From CAZOKZ01 sp964580585 (lineage in GTDB: Bacteria; Sumerlaeota; Sumerlaeia; SLMS01; JAHLLQ01): a stretch of 64,000 nucleotides of DNA. Location: NCBI GenBank assembly GCA_964580585.1, contig CAZOKZ010000011.1:31090-95089 (forward strand). The letters are read 5' to 3'. The position numbers and the translations under genes are program-made. The notes below the pieces were generated by a model that did not search any database, was not told the origin of the DNA, and saw only the letters and a list, made by a program, of their open reading frames with translations. Of this stretch, positions 17,249 to 24,503 are shown one piece after another. Within the stretch, counting starts at the first letter, position 1. Every line of letters begins with the position of its first letter.

Positions 17249-17866
17249 TCATGGAATTGTTTGGTAAATAAAAGCCTCTGAGAAATCGCGTCGGATTCTC
17301 ATTCGGTAACAAGGAAGGGAGGAATGTTCGAGTTCGTAAAAATAGTAAGGTGCTCGTATTTCCCAATCCCGAATCCCTTTTTTGAAGAATTCGTCCAGTT
17401 TTCGATTACAGTCTTCTTGAATACTTGTCCATTCCGGTAAGCTGACATGTTTTGCAGATTCAATGAGCGGCAATAATTTGGCGGGGGTCCAGTCGGGGAA
17501 ACGATGAAAGGGAACGATCCAATCGGCAAATAGGGTGGGAGAGCCAAAGTATGATAAATAGCTCCAATAGATCGCCCAATCCAAACTAGCTACTTCGCAT
17601 TGAATATCATCTGGTCCTGGGCCTGGTGTATAACTCCAACGTTCAAAATTCCATTTCCCTTCCCAGAAAAATAATCTCACTGGGCAAGTGCTTGAAAAAC
17701 GTCTGTCTTCTTCGGGAAGATATATGGTGAATACGACGTCATATCCAAACCGTTGTTGAAGAGCTATTTCCAATCCTTTTGCTCTCAGCATGGAGAGTGT
17801 GATTTTTTCCGGTGGACAGGGCAAGAAACAGATTCCTGAGTAGTTTCCTTCAAAATGGCATTTCAA
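17249..17866 (-). CDS. hypothetical protein
   Basis: The 205-aa ORF is rich in aromatic residues, with a patterned sequence unlike an antisense shadow (GYDVVFTIYLPEEDRRF, FFWEGKWNFERWSY, DWAIYWSYLSYFGSPTLFADW). There is no signal peptide or membrane helix and no recognised motif. Base composition is more AT-rich than the neighbours, as for the WG-repeat gene at 22.6 kb, which may indicate acquired accessory genes. It resembles small bacterial proteins often found as immunity or accessory factors, but nothing specific supports that. Confidence 0.6.
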   Translation of the reverse strand: MKCHFEGNYSGICFLPCPPEKITLSMLRAKGLEIALQQRFGYDVVFTIYLPEEDRRFSSTCPVRLFFWEGKWNFERWSYTPGPGPDDIQCEVASLDWAIYWSYLSYFGSPTLFADWIVPFHRFPDWTPAKLLPLIESAKHVSLPEWTSIQEDCNRKLDEFFKKGIRDWEIRAPYYFYELEHSSLPCYRMRIRRDFSEAFIYQTIP

Positions 17867-17989
17867 TTATTCGAGCAGCAAGCAGTATTACCCAAACTGC
17901 TGCGTGGTATCGATTCACAAAATGACATTGCCTGCCACGCCCTCTTCGCGTGAACTGGCCTCGTTCCAATTTGCCTCGAAAGGTCCGCG

Positions 17990-19063
17990 ATGACATCCGC
18001 TCCGGTATCCGCCGCGTCTGGCGAAAGCAACGCCCCTCAGCCCCAGCTTGAAATCACGTGCAGCCGCAATTTCACCGCGTGGTTGGCGCAAAATCGTCTC
18101 AGTCTCGCGTTCACCACGTACCAGTCGGGGAAAATTTTCTTCATCGGGCTGCAACCGGGCGGGCGGCTCTCGGTTTTCGAGCGCACGTTCAACCGCGCGA
18201 TGGGCATGGTAGTGCACGAGGGCGAAATTTACCTCAGCACGCTGTACCAGGTCTGGCGGTTCGTGAACATGCTGCTGCCGGGCCAGGCGTTCGACGGCTA
18301 CGACCGGCTGTATGTGCCGCGCACGTGCCATGTGACGGGCGAGCTGGACATTCACGACATGGTGGTGGACGCGGACGGGCGGTTGGCGTTCGTCAACACG
18401 CTGTTCGGGTGCGTGGCGACCACGGACGAGCATCATTGTTTCCGCCCGTTGTGGAAACCGCCATTTCTCGAACGTCTCGCCGCCGAGGATCGCTGTCATT
18501 TGAACGGCCTCGCGCTGCGCGATGGACGCCCGCGCTATGTTACCGCCGTCAGCAAGTCCAACGTCGTCGATGGCTGGCGCGACCGGCGCCACGACGGCGG
18601 CATTGTGATGGACATCCAATCGAACGAAGAGTTACTCGGCGGGCTTTCGATGCCGCACTCGCCGCGTTGGTATCGCGACCGGCTGTGGTTGCTGAATTCG
18701 GGCACGGGCGAGTTCGGTTACGCGGATTTGAACACGGGGAAATTCGAGCCCATCGCGTTTTGCCCGGGTTATGCGCGCGGGTTGGCGTTCGCGGGCGATT
18801 TCGCCATCGTTGGGCTTTCGCGAGCGCGTGAAAACAAGAGCTTCCAAGGCCTGGCACTCGACGACGCGCTGGCCGAACGCGATGCTGAAGCGCGTTGCGG
18901 GCTGCTCGTCATCGACATTCGCACCGGCGACACCGTCGAGTGGATGCGCATCGAAGGCGTGGTGCAGGAACTCTACGACGTCGCCGTTCTGCCCGGAGCC
19001 ATGCGCCCCATGGCGCTCGGTTTCAAGACAGACGAAATCCGACGATTTATTAGTTTTGAGTAG
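17990..19063 (+). CDS. TIGR03032/DUF4915 family protein
   Basis: The 357-aa product matches the TIGR03032 family: CSRNFTAWLAQNRLSLAFTT, YQSGKIFFIGL, FNRAMGMVVH, LYVPRTCHVTGELDIHDMV, GCVATTDEHHCFRPLWKPPF, DRCHLNGLALRDGRPRYVTA, and PHSPRWYRDRLWLLNSGTGE. The pattern suggests a beta-propeller-like protein. In other genomes these occur beside peptide-repeat proteins or glycosyltransferases, and no biochemical role is established. AAGG stands 7 bp before the ATG. The gene ends in TAG, 21 bp before rarA. Confidence 0.9.
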   Translation: MTSAPVSAASGESNAPQPQLEITCSRNFTAWLAQNRLSLAFTTYQSGKIFFIGLQPGGRLSVFERTFNRAMGMVVHEGEIYLSTLYQVWRFVNMLLPGQAFDGYDRLYVPRTCHVTGELDIHDMVVDADGRLAFVNTLFGCVATTDEHHCFRPLWKPPFLERLAAEDRCHLNGLALRDGRPRYVTAVSKSNVVDGWRDRRHDGGIVMDIQSNEELLGGLSMPHSPRWYRDRLWLLNSGTGEFGYADLNTGKFEPIAFCPGYARGLAFAGDFAIVGLSRARENKSFQGLALDDALAERDAEARCGLLVIDIRTGDTVEWMRIEGVVQELYDVAVLPGAMRPMALGFKTDEIRRFISFE

Positions 19064-19084
19064 AAGGTAATTTAAGGAGATTCC

Positions 19085-20536
19085 ATGGCCGAAGACCTGT
19101 TCGGTTTCGATAGCGAAGAGCCTGCCGAGGACGAAGAGTTCGAGGATTACGCGTCCACGCGCAAAGTCGAGAAGCCCAATGCGCCTCCCGTACCGGCGGC
19201 GGCGCTGAATCCTGGGCTGCAACCGCTCGCCGATCGCTTGCGGCCCGCGCGGATCGAGGATTATCTGGGCCAGGAAAAGCTGATCGGCGAGGGCGCGCCG
19301 TTGCGCGAGTTGATCGCGGGCGACCGCATTCCGTCGATGGTTCTTTGGGGGCCGCCGGGTTCGGGCAAAACAACGCTCGCGTCGCTCATCGCGCGGGTCA
19401 CGGCATCGGATTTCATCACCTTGTCGGCAGTGACGTCGGGCATCAAGGACGTGCGCGGGGTCATCAGCCACGCCCGCGTGAATCGCCAATACGCGCGGCG
19501 CACGATTTTGTTTGTCGATGAAATTCATCGCTTCAACAAAGCGCAACAAGACGCGTTTTTGCCGCACGTCGAGAGCGGCCTGATCACACTGATCGGCGCG
19601 ACGACGGAAAACCCGAGTTTTTCGGTGATCGGGCCGCTGCTCTCACGGTGCCGCGTGTTTCAATTGTCGGCGCTTGGCGGCGATCATCTCGAACGATTGC
19701 TCGCGCGGGCCGTGGAGGAACTGAACAAAGGCCGCATCGATGGATGCGTGGCACTCGAGCCCGACGCGGCGCAGGCAATCATCGGTCTAAGCGACGGCGA
19801 TGGGCGACGGGCGCTCGGGATGCTGGAAATCGCTAGCGACGTGGCACGCGGACGGCTCGATACAACCAAACCGGATGCGCTGGCGATGGTGACGCGCGAG
19901 TTGGTCACGCAGGTGGCGCAGCGGCAGCTCGTGTACGACCGCGAAGGCGAGGAACATTACAATTTAATTTCGGCGTTGCACAAAACAATTCGCAGTTCGG
20001 ACCCGCACGCGGCGGCGTATTGGTGCGAACGCATTCTGGCAGCGGGCGAAGATCCGCGTTTCGTGTTGCGGCGGTTGGTGCGCGCGGCATCGGAAGACGT
20101 GGGCCTTGCCGACCCGAACGCGCTGACGCACGCGGTGGCTTGTTTGAACGCGTTCGAAAAAATCGGATCGCCCGAAGGTAATTTATTCGTCACTCAATTG
20201 GCCGTTTATTTAGCAGCGGCTCCAAAATCGAACGCGGTGTACGCAGCAGCAAACAAAACGCGTGCATGCGTACAAGAAACCGGAACGCTGCCCGTGCCGC
20301 TGCATTTGCGCAACGCACCGACAAAGCTGATGAAGGATGTGGGCTACGGCGAAGGCTACACATACGACCACGACGCGGCAGGGCATTTTGTGCCAAAACA
20401 AGGCCTGCCCGACGCGATCGAGGGTACACTTTTTTACGAACCAACGGACCAAGGCATCGAGCGGCGGATCAAAGAACGGCTCGATGGCTGGGATAAGGCG
20501 CGGGAGGAAGAACGAAAAACGCGGGGAACGAAGTAA
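19085..20536 (+). CDS. rarA: replication-associated recombination protein A (RarA/MgsA AAA+ ATPase)
   Basis: The 483-aa AAA+ ATPase of the clamp-loader-like RarA family acts at stalled replication forks. It starts behind AAGGAG. After an acidic leader comes LADRLRPARIEDYLGQEKLI, then Walker A GPPGSGKTTLAS (about residues 89-100), Walker B ILFVDEIHRFNKAQQDAFLP (about 140-159), sensor 1 GATTENPSF and the arginine-finger region LLSRCRVFQL. The C-terminal tetramerisation domain includes DPHAAAYWCERILAAGEDP and PLHLRNAPTKLMKDVGYG. It is convergent with sppA, with a hairpin between. Confidence 0.95.
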   Translation: MAEDLFGFDSEEPAEDEEFEDYASTRKVEKPNAPPVPAAALNPGLQPLADRLRPARIEDYLGQEKLIGEGAPLRELIAGDRIPSMVLWGPPGSGKTTLASLIARVTASDFITLSAVTSGIKDVRGVISHARVNRQYARRTILFVDEIHRFNKAQQDAFLPHVESGLITLIGATTENPSFSVIGPLLSRCRVFQLSALGGDHLERLLARAVEELNKGRIDGCVALEPDAAQAIIGLSDGDGRRALGMLEIASDVARGRLDTTKPDALAMVTRELVTQVAQRQLVYDREGEEHYNLISALHKTIRSSDPHAAAYWCERILAAGEDPRFVLRRLVRAASEDVGLADPNALTHAVACLNAFEKIGSPEGNLFVTQLAVYLAAAPKSNAVYAAANKTRACVQETGTLPVPLHLRNAPTKLMKDVGYGEGYTYDHDAAGHFVPKQGLPDAIEGTLFYEPTDQGIERRIKERLDGWDKAREEERKTRGTK

Positions 20537-20550
20537 GATGAAATAAAACA

Positions 20551-20577
20551 CGCGCCGTGCATTTTTCACACGGCGCG
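20551..20577 (-). terminator. intrinsic terminator of sppA (possibly bidirectional)
   Basis: A perfect 9-bp stem pairs CGCGCCGTG (20551-20559) with CACGGCGCG (20569-20577) around a 9-nt loop. Read on the minus strand it is followed by TGTTTTATTTC, a T-rich run suited to ending sppA transcripts. The plus-strand side has only a weak T tract. Confidence 0.7.
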
Positions 20578-20605
20578 CGATTCATTTGCAGTTTATGGAT
20601 TCCGA

Positions 20606-21973
20606 TTACATCGTAAACCGGAATTCGAGTTTCACTTTTCCCGGCGAAATGTCGTTTTCGATCATGTCGAGTTTTTGGTTCATCTTGCCAAAGAGGCCGG
20701 GCGGTTTGGGCTGCATGGTGGGCTGGACAGGTGTGCTTTCGTCCAATCCCAAGTCGTTCATCATGGTTTCCAGCGCATCGTTCAATGTACCGATCTGATC
20801 GATCATGCCGTAGTCGATGGCTTGGGCGCCGCTGAAAATTCGTCCGTCGCAATATCCGCGCAGGTATTCGTCCACCGACTTTTCATCGATGGCGCTGGAT
20901 TTGACGTTAGCCTCGTGCGCGAGCATTTTCCGCACGGCGTCTTTACGCGAGGTCAAGACGACGTCGTAGAATTGCTCGTACACATTTTTAATCATATCAT
21001 CGAGCAGTTCCTTCTCGGCTTCGGTCATGTCGCGCGAGCCCGAACCAATGTCTTTGAATTCGCCGCTTTTGATGGTACGGGCTTCGAGGCCAATTTTATC
21101 GACCAAGTCCTGGTATCCCCAGAAGCTGAGAATCACGCCGATGCTGCCGGTCAACGTGCCGGTGTTGGCGTACACTTCGTCGGCTGCCATGGCGATGTAG
21201 AACCCGCCGCTGGCTGCCACGTCACCCATGCTGGCGTAAACAGGACGTCCGGTGCCTTTGAAATCCTCGATTGCGTCGAAGAGATCCTGCGTGGCGCTCA
21301 CCGCGCCGCCCGGACTATTGATGCGAATCACCATGCCTTTGATCGAATCGTCCTGGGTCCAGCGCTCGACCTGCTCGCGCAAACGGATGGTGTCGGCGCC
21401 GTAAGCGGGGCCTTCGCCGAGCACGCCTTCGACTTCGAGGAGCCCGATTTTATCGCCAAACGAAAACATGCCGCCGCTGGAGGTATAGCTGTGCGAGGTC
21501 GAACCGCCAAGAGCCATGCCCCCCAGAATGGGAATCAACGCCATGCCGCCAATAACCACCAAGGCGATCAACCCGATGACAAACGGCCAGGCGCTGCGCC
21601 GCATTTTCGCAGGCGGTGGCGCATTAAAGGGCGGTCGGGGACCGAATCCAGGACCGCCAGGGGGCGGATAAGCGCCATATCCCGGAGGCGGAGGTCCACC
21701 CGGTGCGCCGGGAGGCGGCGGCCCATAGGGTTGTTGTGGCGGGTAAGCGCCACGCGGAGACGGTGCCTGTCCCTGGGGGGGAGGCATGCCCGCAGGACGA
21801 TAGCCTGGAGGCGGGGCTTGATATCCCGGCGGTGGAGCTTGTGGTCGCGCCGATTGCGGCGGAGCGGCGGGCCCCGGAGCGCCGTATCCCGGCGGCGGAG
21901 TCGGCCCCGAAGGACGCTGTTCCTGCGGTGGTTTTTGTTCTTCCATAGGGTCTTTTTCAGATTCCGACATCAT
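20606..21973 (-). CDS. sppA: signal peptide peptidase SppA with Pro/Gly-rich N-terminus
   Basis: The 455-aa product belongs to the 36-kDa-type SppA family (S49), which degrades cleaved signal peptides in the membrane. Residues 1-120 are a cytoplasmic low-complexity region with many PPPGY-like units. A membrane helix at about 128-155 (WPFVIGLIALVVIGGMAL) precedes the catalytic domain. The nucleophile Ser is in GDVAASGGFYIAMA, the general-base Lys in TIKSGEFKDIGS, and INSPGGAVSATQDLF forms the oxyanion region. The N-terminal extension is unusual for SppA and resembles tails that bind SH3-like, WW-like or GYF-like partners. It is followed by a terminator. Confidence 0.92.
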   Translation of the reverse strand: MMSESEKDPMEEQKPPQEQRPSGPTPPPGYGAPGPAAPPQSARPQAPPPGYQAPPPGYRPAGMPPPQGQAPSPRGAYPPQQPYGPPPPGAPGGPPPPGYGAYPPPGGPGFGPRPPFNAPPPAKMRRSAWPFVIGLIALVVIGGMALIPILGGMALGGSTSHSYTSSGGMFSFGDKIGLLEVEGVLGEGPAYGADTIRLREQVERWTQDDSIKGMVIRINSPGGAVSATQDLFDAIEDFKGTGRPVYASMGDVAASGGFYIAMAADEVYANTGTLTGSIGVILSFWGYQDLVDKIGLEARTIKSGEFKDIGSGSRDMTEAEKELLDDMIKNVYEQFYDVVLTSRKDAVRKMLAHEANVKSSAIDEKSVDEYLRGYCDGRIFSGAQAIDYGMIDQIGTLNDALETMMNDLGLDESTPVQPTMQPKPPGLFGKMNQKLDMIENDISPGKVKLEFRFTM

Positions 21974-22413
21974 TCATCCTTCCGCTTCTGCCGCGCGGCA
22001 TTGGCGAACAAATTCGTCTTTCCATTCAGGGAAACGGAAAAACGCGTGACATTGTTGCAATCCTATACTTGCAAGCACCGGGCCAGCACAAGGACAAGGA
22101 TGGAGAAAAGGCAAAAGCACAGGGCGTACGAACCCGCCGACGGTAGCCCCTTTACACCACTCCGGCAGGAGAAGCCAAACGATCGTTCACCGACCAATAC
22201 CCTACCGTTAACCCTACCCGCCCCTAACCTTCCCCTACCGGAGGCAACGATTAACCTACCATTTCCCATTCAAGTCGCAGTGCTCTTCACGTCCATCTTG
22301 TTCATTTTGTCCAAATCATTCAGAATGCCCTGAACACTATTCGCAATCATGCGATCGTTCACCCGAATCGCGCCCCCACCGGTCCGCGCAAACCGTTCGC
22401 GATTCAGGGCTCT

Positions 22414-22440
22414 TTGACAACTGAAATACTGTAATACAAT
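22414..22440 (+). promoter_or_regulatory. candidate sigma-70-like promoter
   Basis: TTGACA at 22414-22419 and TACAAT at 22435-22440 are separated by 15 nt; shifting the -35 to TTTGAC gives 16. Transcription would begin around 22447, inside the first arm of the following hairpin. No ORF lies downstream on the plus strand, so if real it would make a non-coding transcript running antisense into the WG-repeat gene. Confidence 0.3.
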
Positions 22441-22441
22441 A

Positions 22442-22476
22442 GGGGGCGGAGAGGCAAGATTACGCTCTCCGTCCCC
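22442..22476. repeat. inverted pair of the GGGGACGGAG motif (hairpin, intergenic)
   Basis: GGGGGCGGAGAG (22442-22453) pairs with CTCTCCGTCCCC (22465-22476) over 12 bp with one G-T wobble and an 11-nt loop. The right arm is an exact motif copy on the minus strand; the left arm differs at one base. It has no following T-run. Confidence 0.75.
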
Positions 22477-22602
22477 GGTGCTTTATTGTGTTGGCAAGAG
22501 AGTTTTGGACGTCTCGAACAAATCGGCGATTCTAGCCAAGCTCAAGAAAATGACATACAAGCGAGCTGGAACAATCAAATAGTTCCTTTCACCCTTTTCC
22601 CC

Positions 22603-23868
22603 TCACTTGGGCCAAACAATCATTCCATCCATATTCACTACCGCTAGTTTGCCATCCACCTGGACTCTCGACAGACCATGTGAAAATTTGTAATACTCAT
22701 GAAAATCCATATTATTATCATACGCACTTTTGACTAGAATATTTCCTTCATGATCAATCAATGACAATTTCTCATCTCCTTCTAATACAACGAAGCAGCG
22801 TTCCTCGCTGTAAACATATCGGCAATATGAATAGTGACCCTCTCCAATACGTTCACCTGTGTTAGAAATTAAAATCCATTTTCCGTCAGTGTAAGCAAAT
22901 GCTCTCTTTTCTGAAAAGTTAGTTGCTTCTTCATAAAATGAATCCAAAGGGAATATCCTCTTACCAGTAGAATTGATATAATAAGCCTCACCCTTAGTGT
23001 TTTTTATCCAAGCCAATCCTTCTTCAAAGCTATTCGCATCAAAACCCTTTGGTAGATCGATCACGATTTTTCCATACTTATTCATGTAGGCATATCGATC
23101 AGCTGGGGCGCTCCATGATTTTACGAGTCGGTTGTGCATGTATCGAACTAAATACGGGCCAGCGCCATCCACTCTCTCAGCCATTAGGTAACTGTCATTA
23201 ACATAATGACCATTTGAGTCGATTGCAAAATACAAACTGTAGTCGGACGCTGGGTGAAATGTATTAATCAAAACAGTAGCAATTCCATTCTTGAATTGAT
23301 TAGCCATCGTCCAATCACGTCTTAATCGAATAACATATTCACCCTTTTTATTGATGTAGCCAATTTTCCTGTCCGACTCCATATATTTCGTTTCTGTTAT
23401 CACTGTGACAGCGGCAAGACCTTCGGAGAATGGCTCCGCTTCACTATATGCAGGAGGAATGACAAACTCCCCTGATTTATTAATATAACCGTATTTTCGA
23501 TCTTTCCCAGCTACAGCGGCAAGGCCCTCAGAGAAAGGACCGGTATAAAAGAATTTTGAATCGAGCACCGGGTTACCGTCAATATCTATATAATATGAAT
23601 ACTCTTCTAATGAGCCATCCCAATAATTCACATCAGCTAAGCCTTCAGAAAAATCACCCGCTCCATCAAATTCAATCGGAATAGTTTCTATACCATTTAT
23701 ATTTAAATATCCATGTTTTCGAGTGGTAAAATGATTGCTATCTACAGTATCGACCCAAACTCTCAAGCGAAAATCGTCCGACTCAATATTCTCCGCCCAA
23801 CAAGTCTGGAGAAACCCATTAATTGCACAGGCCGCCACAAAATACAATAGCATGCGCCGCTTGTACAT
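22603..23868 (-). CDS. WG-repeat secreted protein
   Basis: ATG 23868 was chosen because it overlaps the upstream ORF's stop (TGATG) and opens onto a signal peptide, MLLYFVAACAINGFLQTCWA, at residues 6-25. The 421-aa product has WG beta-repeats: KHGYLNINGIETIPIEFDGA with FSEGLADV, KYGYINKSGEFVIPPAYSEA with FSEGLAAV, and KIGYINKKGEYVI with FKNGIATV, then more degenerate copies (YAYMNKYGKIVIDLP, LSLIDHEGNILV, LAVVNMDGMIVW). WG-repeat proteins are common and mostly uncharacterised, often in surface or polymorphic systems. Base composition is clearly AT-richer than the flanks. Confidence 0.85.
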   Translation of the reverse strand: MYKRRMLLYFVAACAINGFLQTCWAENIESDDFRLRVWVDTVDSNHFTTRKHGYLNINGIETIPIEFDGAGDFSEGLADVNYWDGSLEEYSYYIDIDGNPVLDSKFFYTGPFSEGLAAVAGKDRKYGYINKSGEFVIPPAYSEAEPFSEGLAAVTVITETKYMESDRKIGYINKKGEYVIRLRRDWTMANQFKNGIATVLINTFHPASDYSLYFAIDSNGHYVNDSYLMAERVDGAGPYLVRYMHNRLVKSWSAPADRYAYMNKYGKIVIDLPKGFDANSFEEGLAWIKNTKGEAYYINSTGKRIFPLDSFYEEATNFSEKRAFAYTDGKWILISNTGERIGEGHYSYCRYVYSEERCFVVLEGDEKLSLIDHEGNILVKSAYDNNMDFHEYYKFSHGLSRVQVDGKLAVVNMDGMIVWPK

Positions 23869-24113
23869 CAGTAATGATAATGAAGCAATATATTGGCTTC
23901 CAACCATTCTTCTATCTCCTTTTCTGAAATGGATTCAATCTCGCCATCAATCAGGGCCCATGTGAATAACGCGCCCAGTCTGTTTTCAATATAATCCCTA
24001 TAACTGTTTTCATTTGGCCCATGTGCTCTATTGATATCACAACACCCACAGCAAAATGTGTTTTCAAAAAATGATATGTCGGCAGGTTCCAAAAAGCCTG
24101 CCGCATGCCACAA
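23868..24113 (-). CDS. small hypothetical protein upstream of the WG-repeat gene, possibly 5'-truncated
   Basis: The 81-aa frame ends with TGA overlapping the ATG of the WG-repeat gene, which argues that both are translated. The only usual start is TTG 24113. However, the frame stays open 27 codons further up, to a stop at 24195-24197, with protein-like sequence (YSIYDRKTVGDDDGRIDHF). This suggests a lost upstream start. The product has NTFCCGCCDINRAHGP, a Cys cluster, then an acidic helix (EIESISEKEIEEWLEANI). No family was recognised. Confidence 0.5.
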   Translation of the reverse strand: MWHAAGFLEPADISFFENTFCCGCCDINRAHGPNENSYRDYIENRLGALFTWALIDGEIESISEKEIEEWLEANILLHYHY

Positions 24114-24194
24114 GAAATGATCTATACGCCCATCGTCATCCCCAACCGTTTTTCTATCGTATATAGAATAAGGCTCAAGGGCGGCAGGAACTAT

Positions 24195-24356
24195 TTACTC
24201 CTCCCCTAACATCTCCAATGGCTGCGGTTCGTTGCCCAGTTGTGGGTCGAGCCTTGACAATAAATTTGGCAGGCCAGGTGGTTTGGGGCAATCAAATCGT
24301 CCCTGCCCCCCCCTAAACTCATTCCTCATCATTCCCACGATTCCCGGTTGCCACAT
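24195..24356 (-). CDS. possible 53-codon ORF
   Basis: From ATG 24356 the minus strand reads 53 codons with a coherent C-terminus (RFDCPKPPGLPNLLSRLDPQ then LGNEPQPLEMLGEE) to TAA at 24195. The stop is in the same frame as the downstream 23868-24113 ORF. No ribosome binding site or family was seen, and the Gly/Pro-rich text may be non-coding. The rest of 24114-24503 holds nothing I can name. Confidence 0.22.
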   Translation of the reverse strand: MWQPGIVGMMRNEFRGGQGRFDCPKPPGLPNLLSRLDPQLGNEPQPLEMLGEE

Positions 24357-24503
24357 CTGGCAGGCGTCGGGTTCAATGCGTCATAAAGCGATTCCGGGAT
24401 GGCGGACGCTTCCAACGCGGTTTAGGCCGAAAAATCGTTGGAAGAACCACCCACCGGCGTCTAGGTTATGGATTATCAGCGCTCTTAGAGGAAAAAGAAC
24501 TCG

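Larger units (their letters stand above)
21974..22602. other. 629-bp intergenic region without a convincing gene
   Basis: The region separates sppA from the WG-repeat gene, both on the minus strand. It holds a C-rich stretch with repeated CCCTA units (about 22198-22240), a promoter-like pair (22414-22440) and a motif hairpin (22442-22476). Short ORFs here lack protein-like composition. No tRNA, tmRNA, RNase P or SRP RNA pattern was recognised. Confidence 0.6.

Noticed and set aside
18632..19567. 311-codon minus-strand frame
   Set aside because: Antisense to the TIGR03032 and rarA genes, with Arg-rich shadow composition.
22195..22243. Telomere-like repeat or chromosome end
   Set aside because: Units are irregular and the sequence continues into ordinary DNA on both sides.
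20675..22333. 552-codon plus-strand frame
   Set aside because: It is the antisense of sppA, and its low-complexity Arg-rich part mirrors the PPPGY tail.
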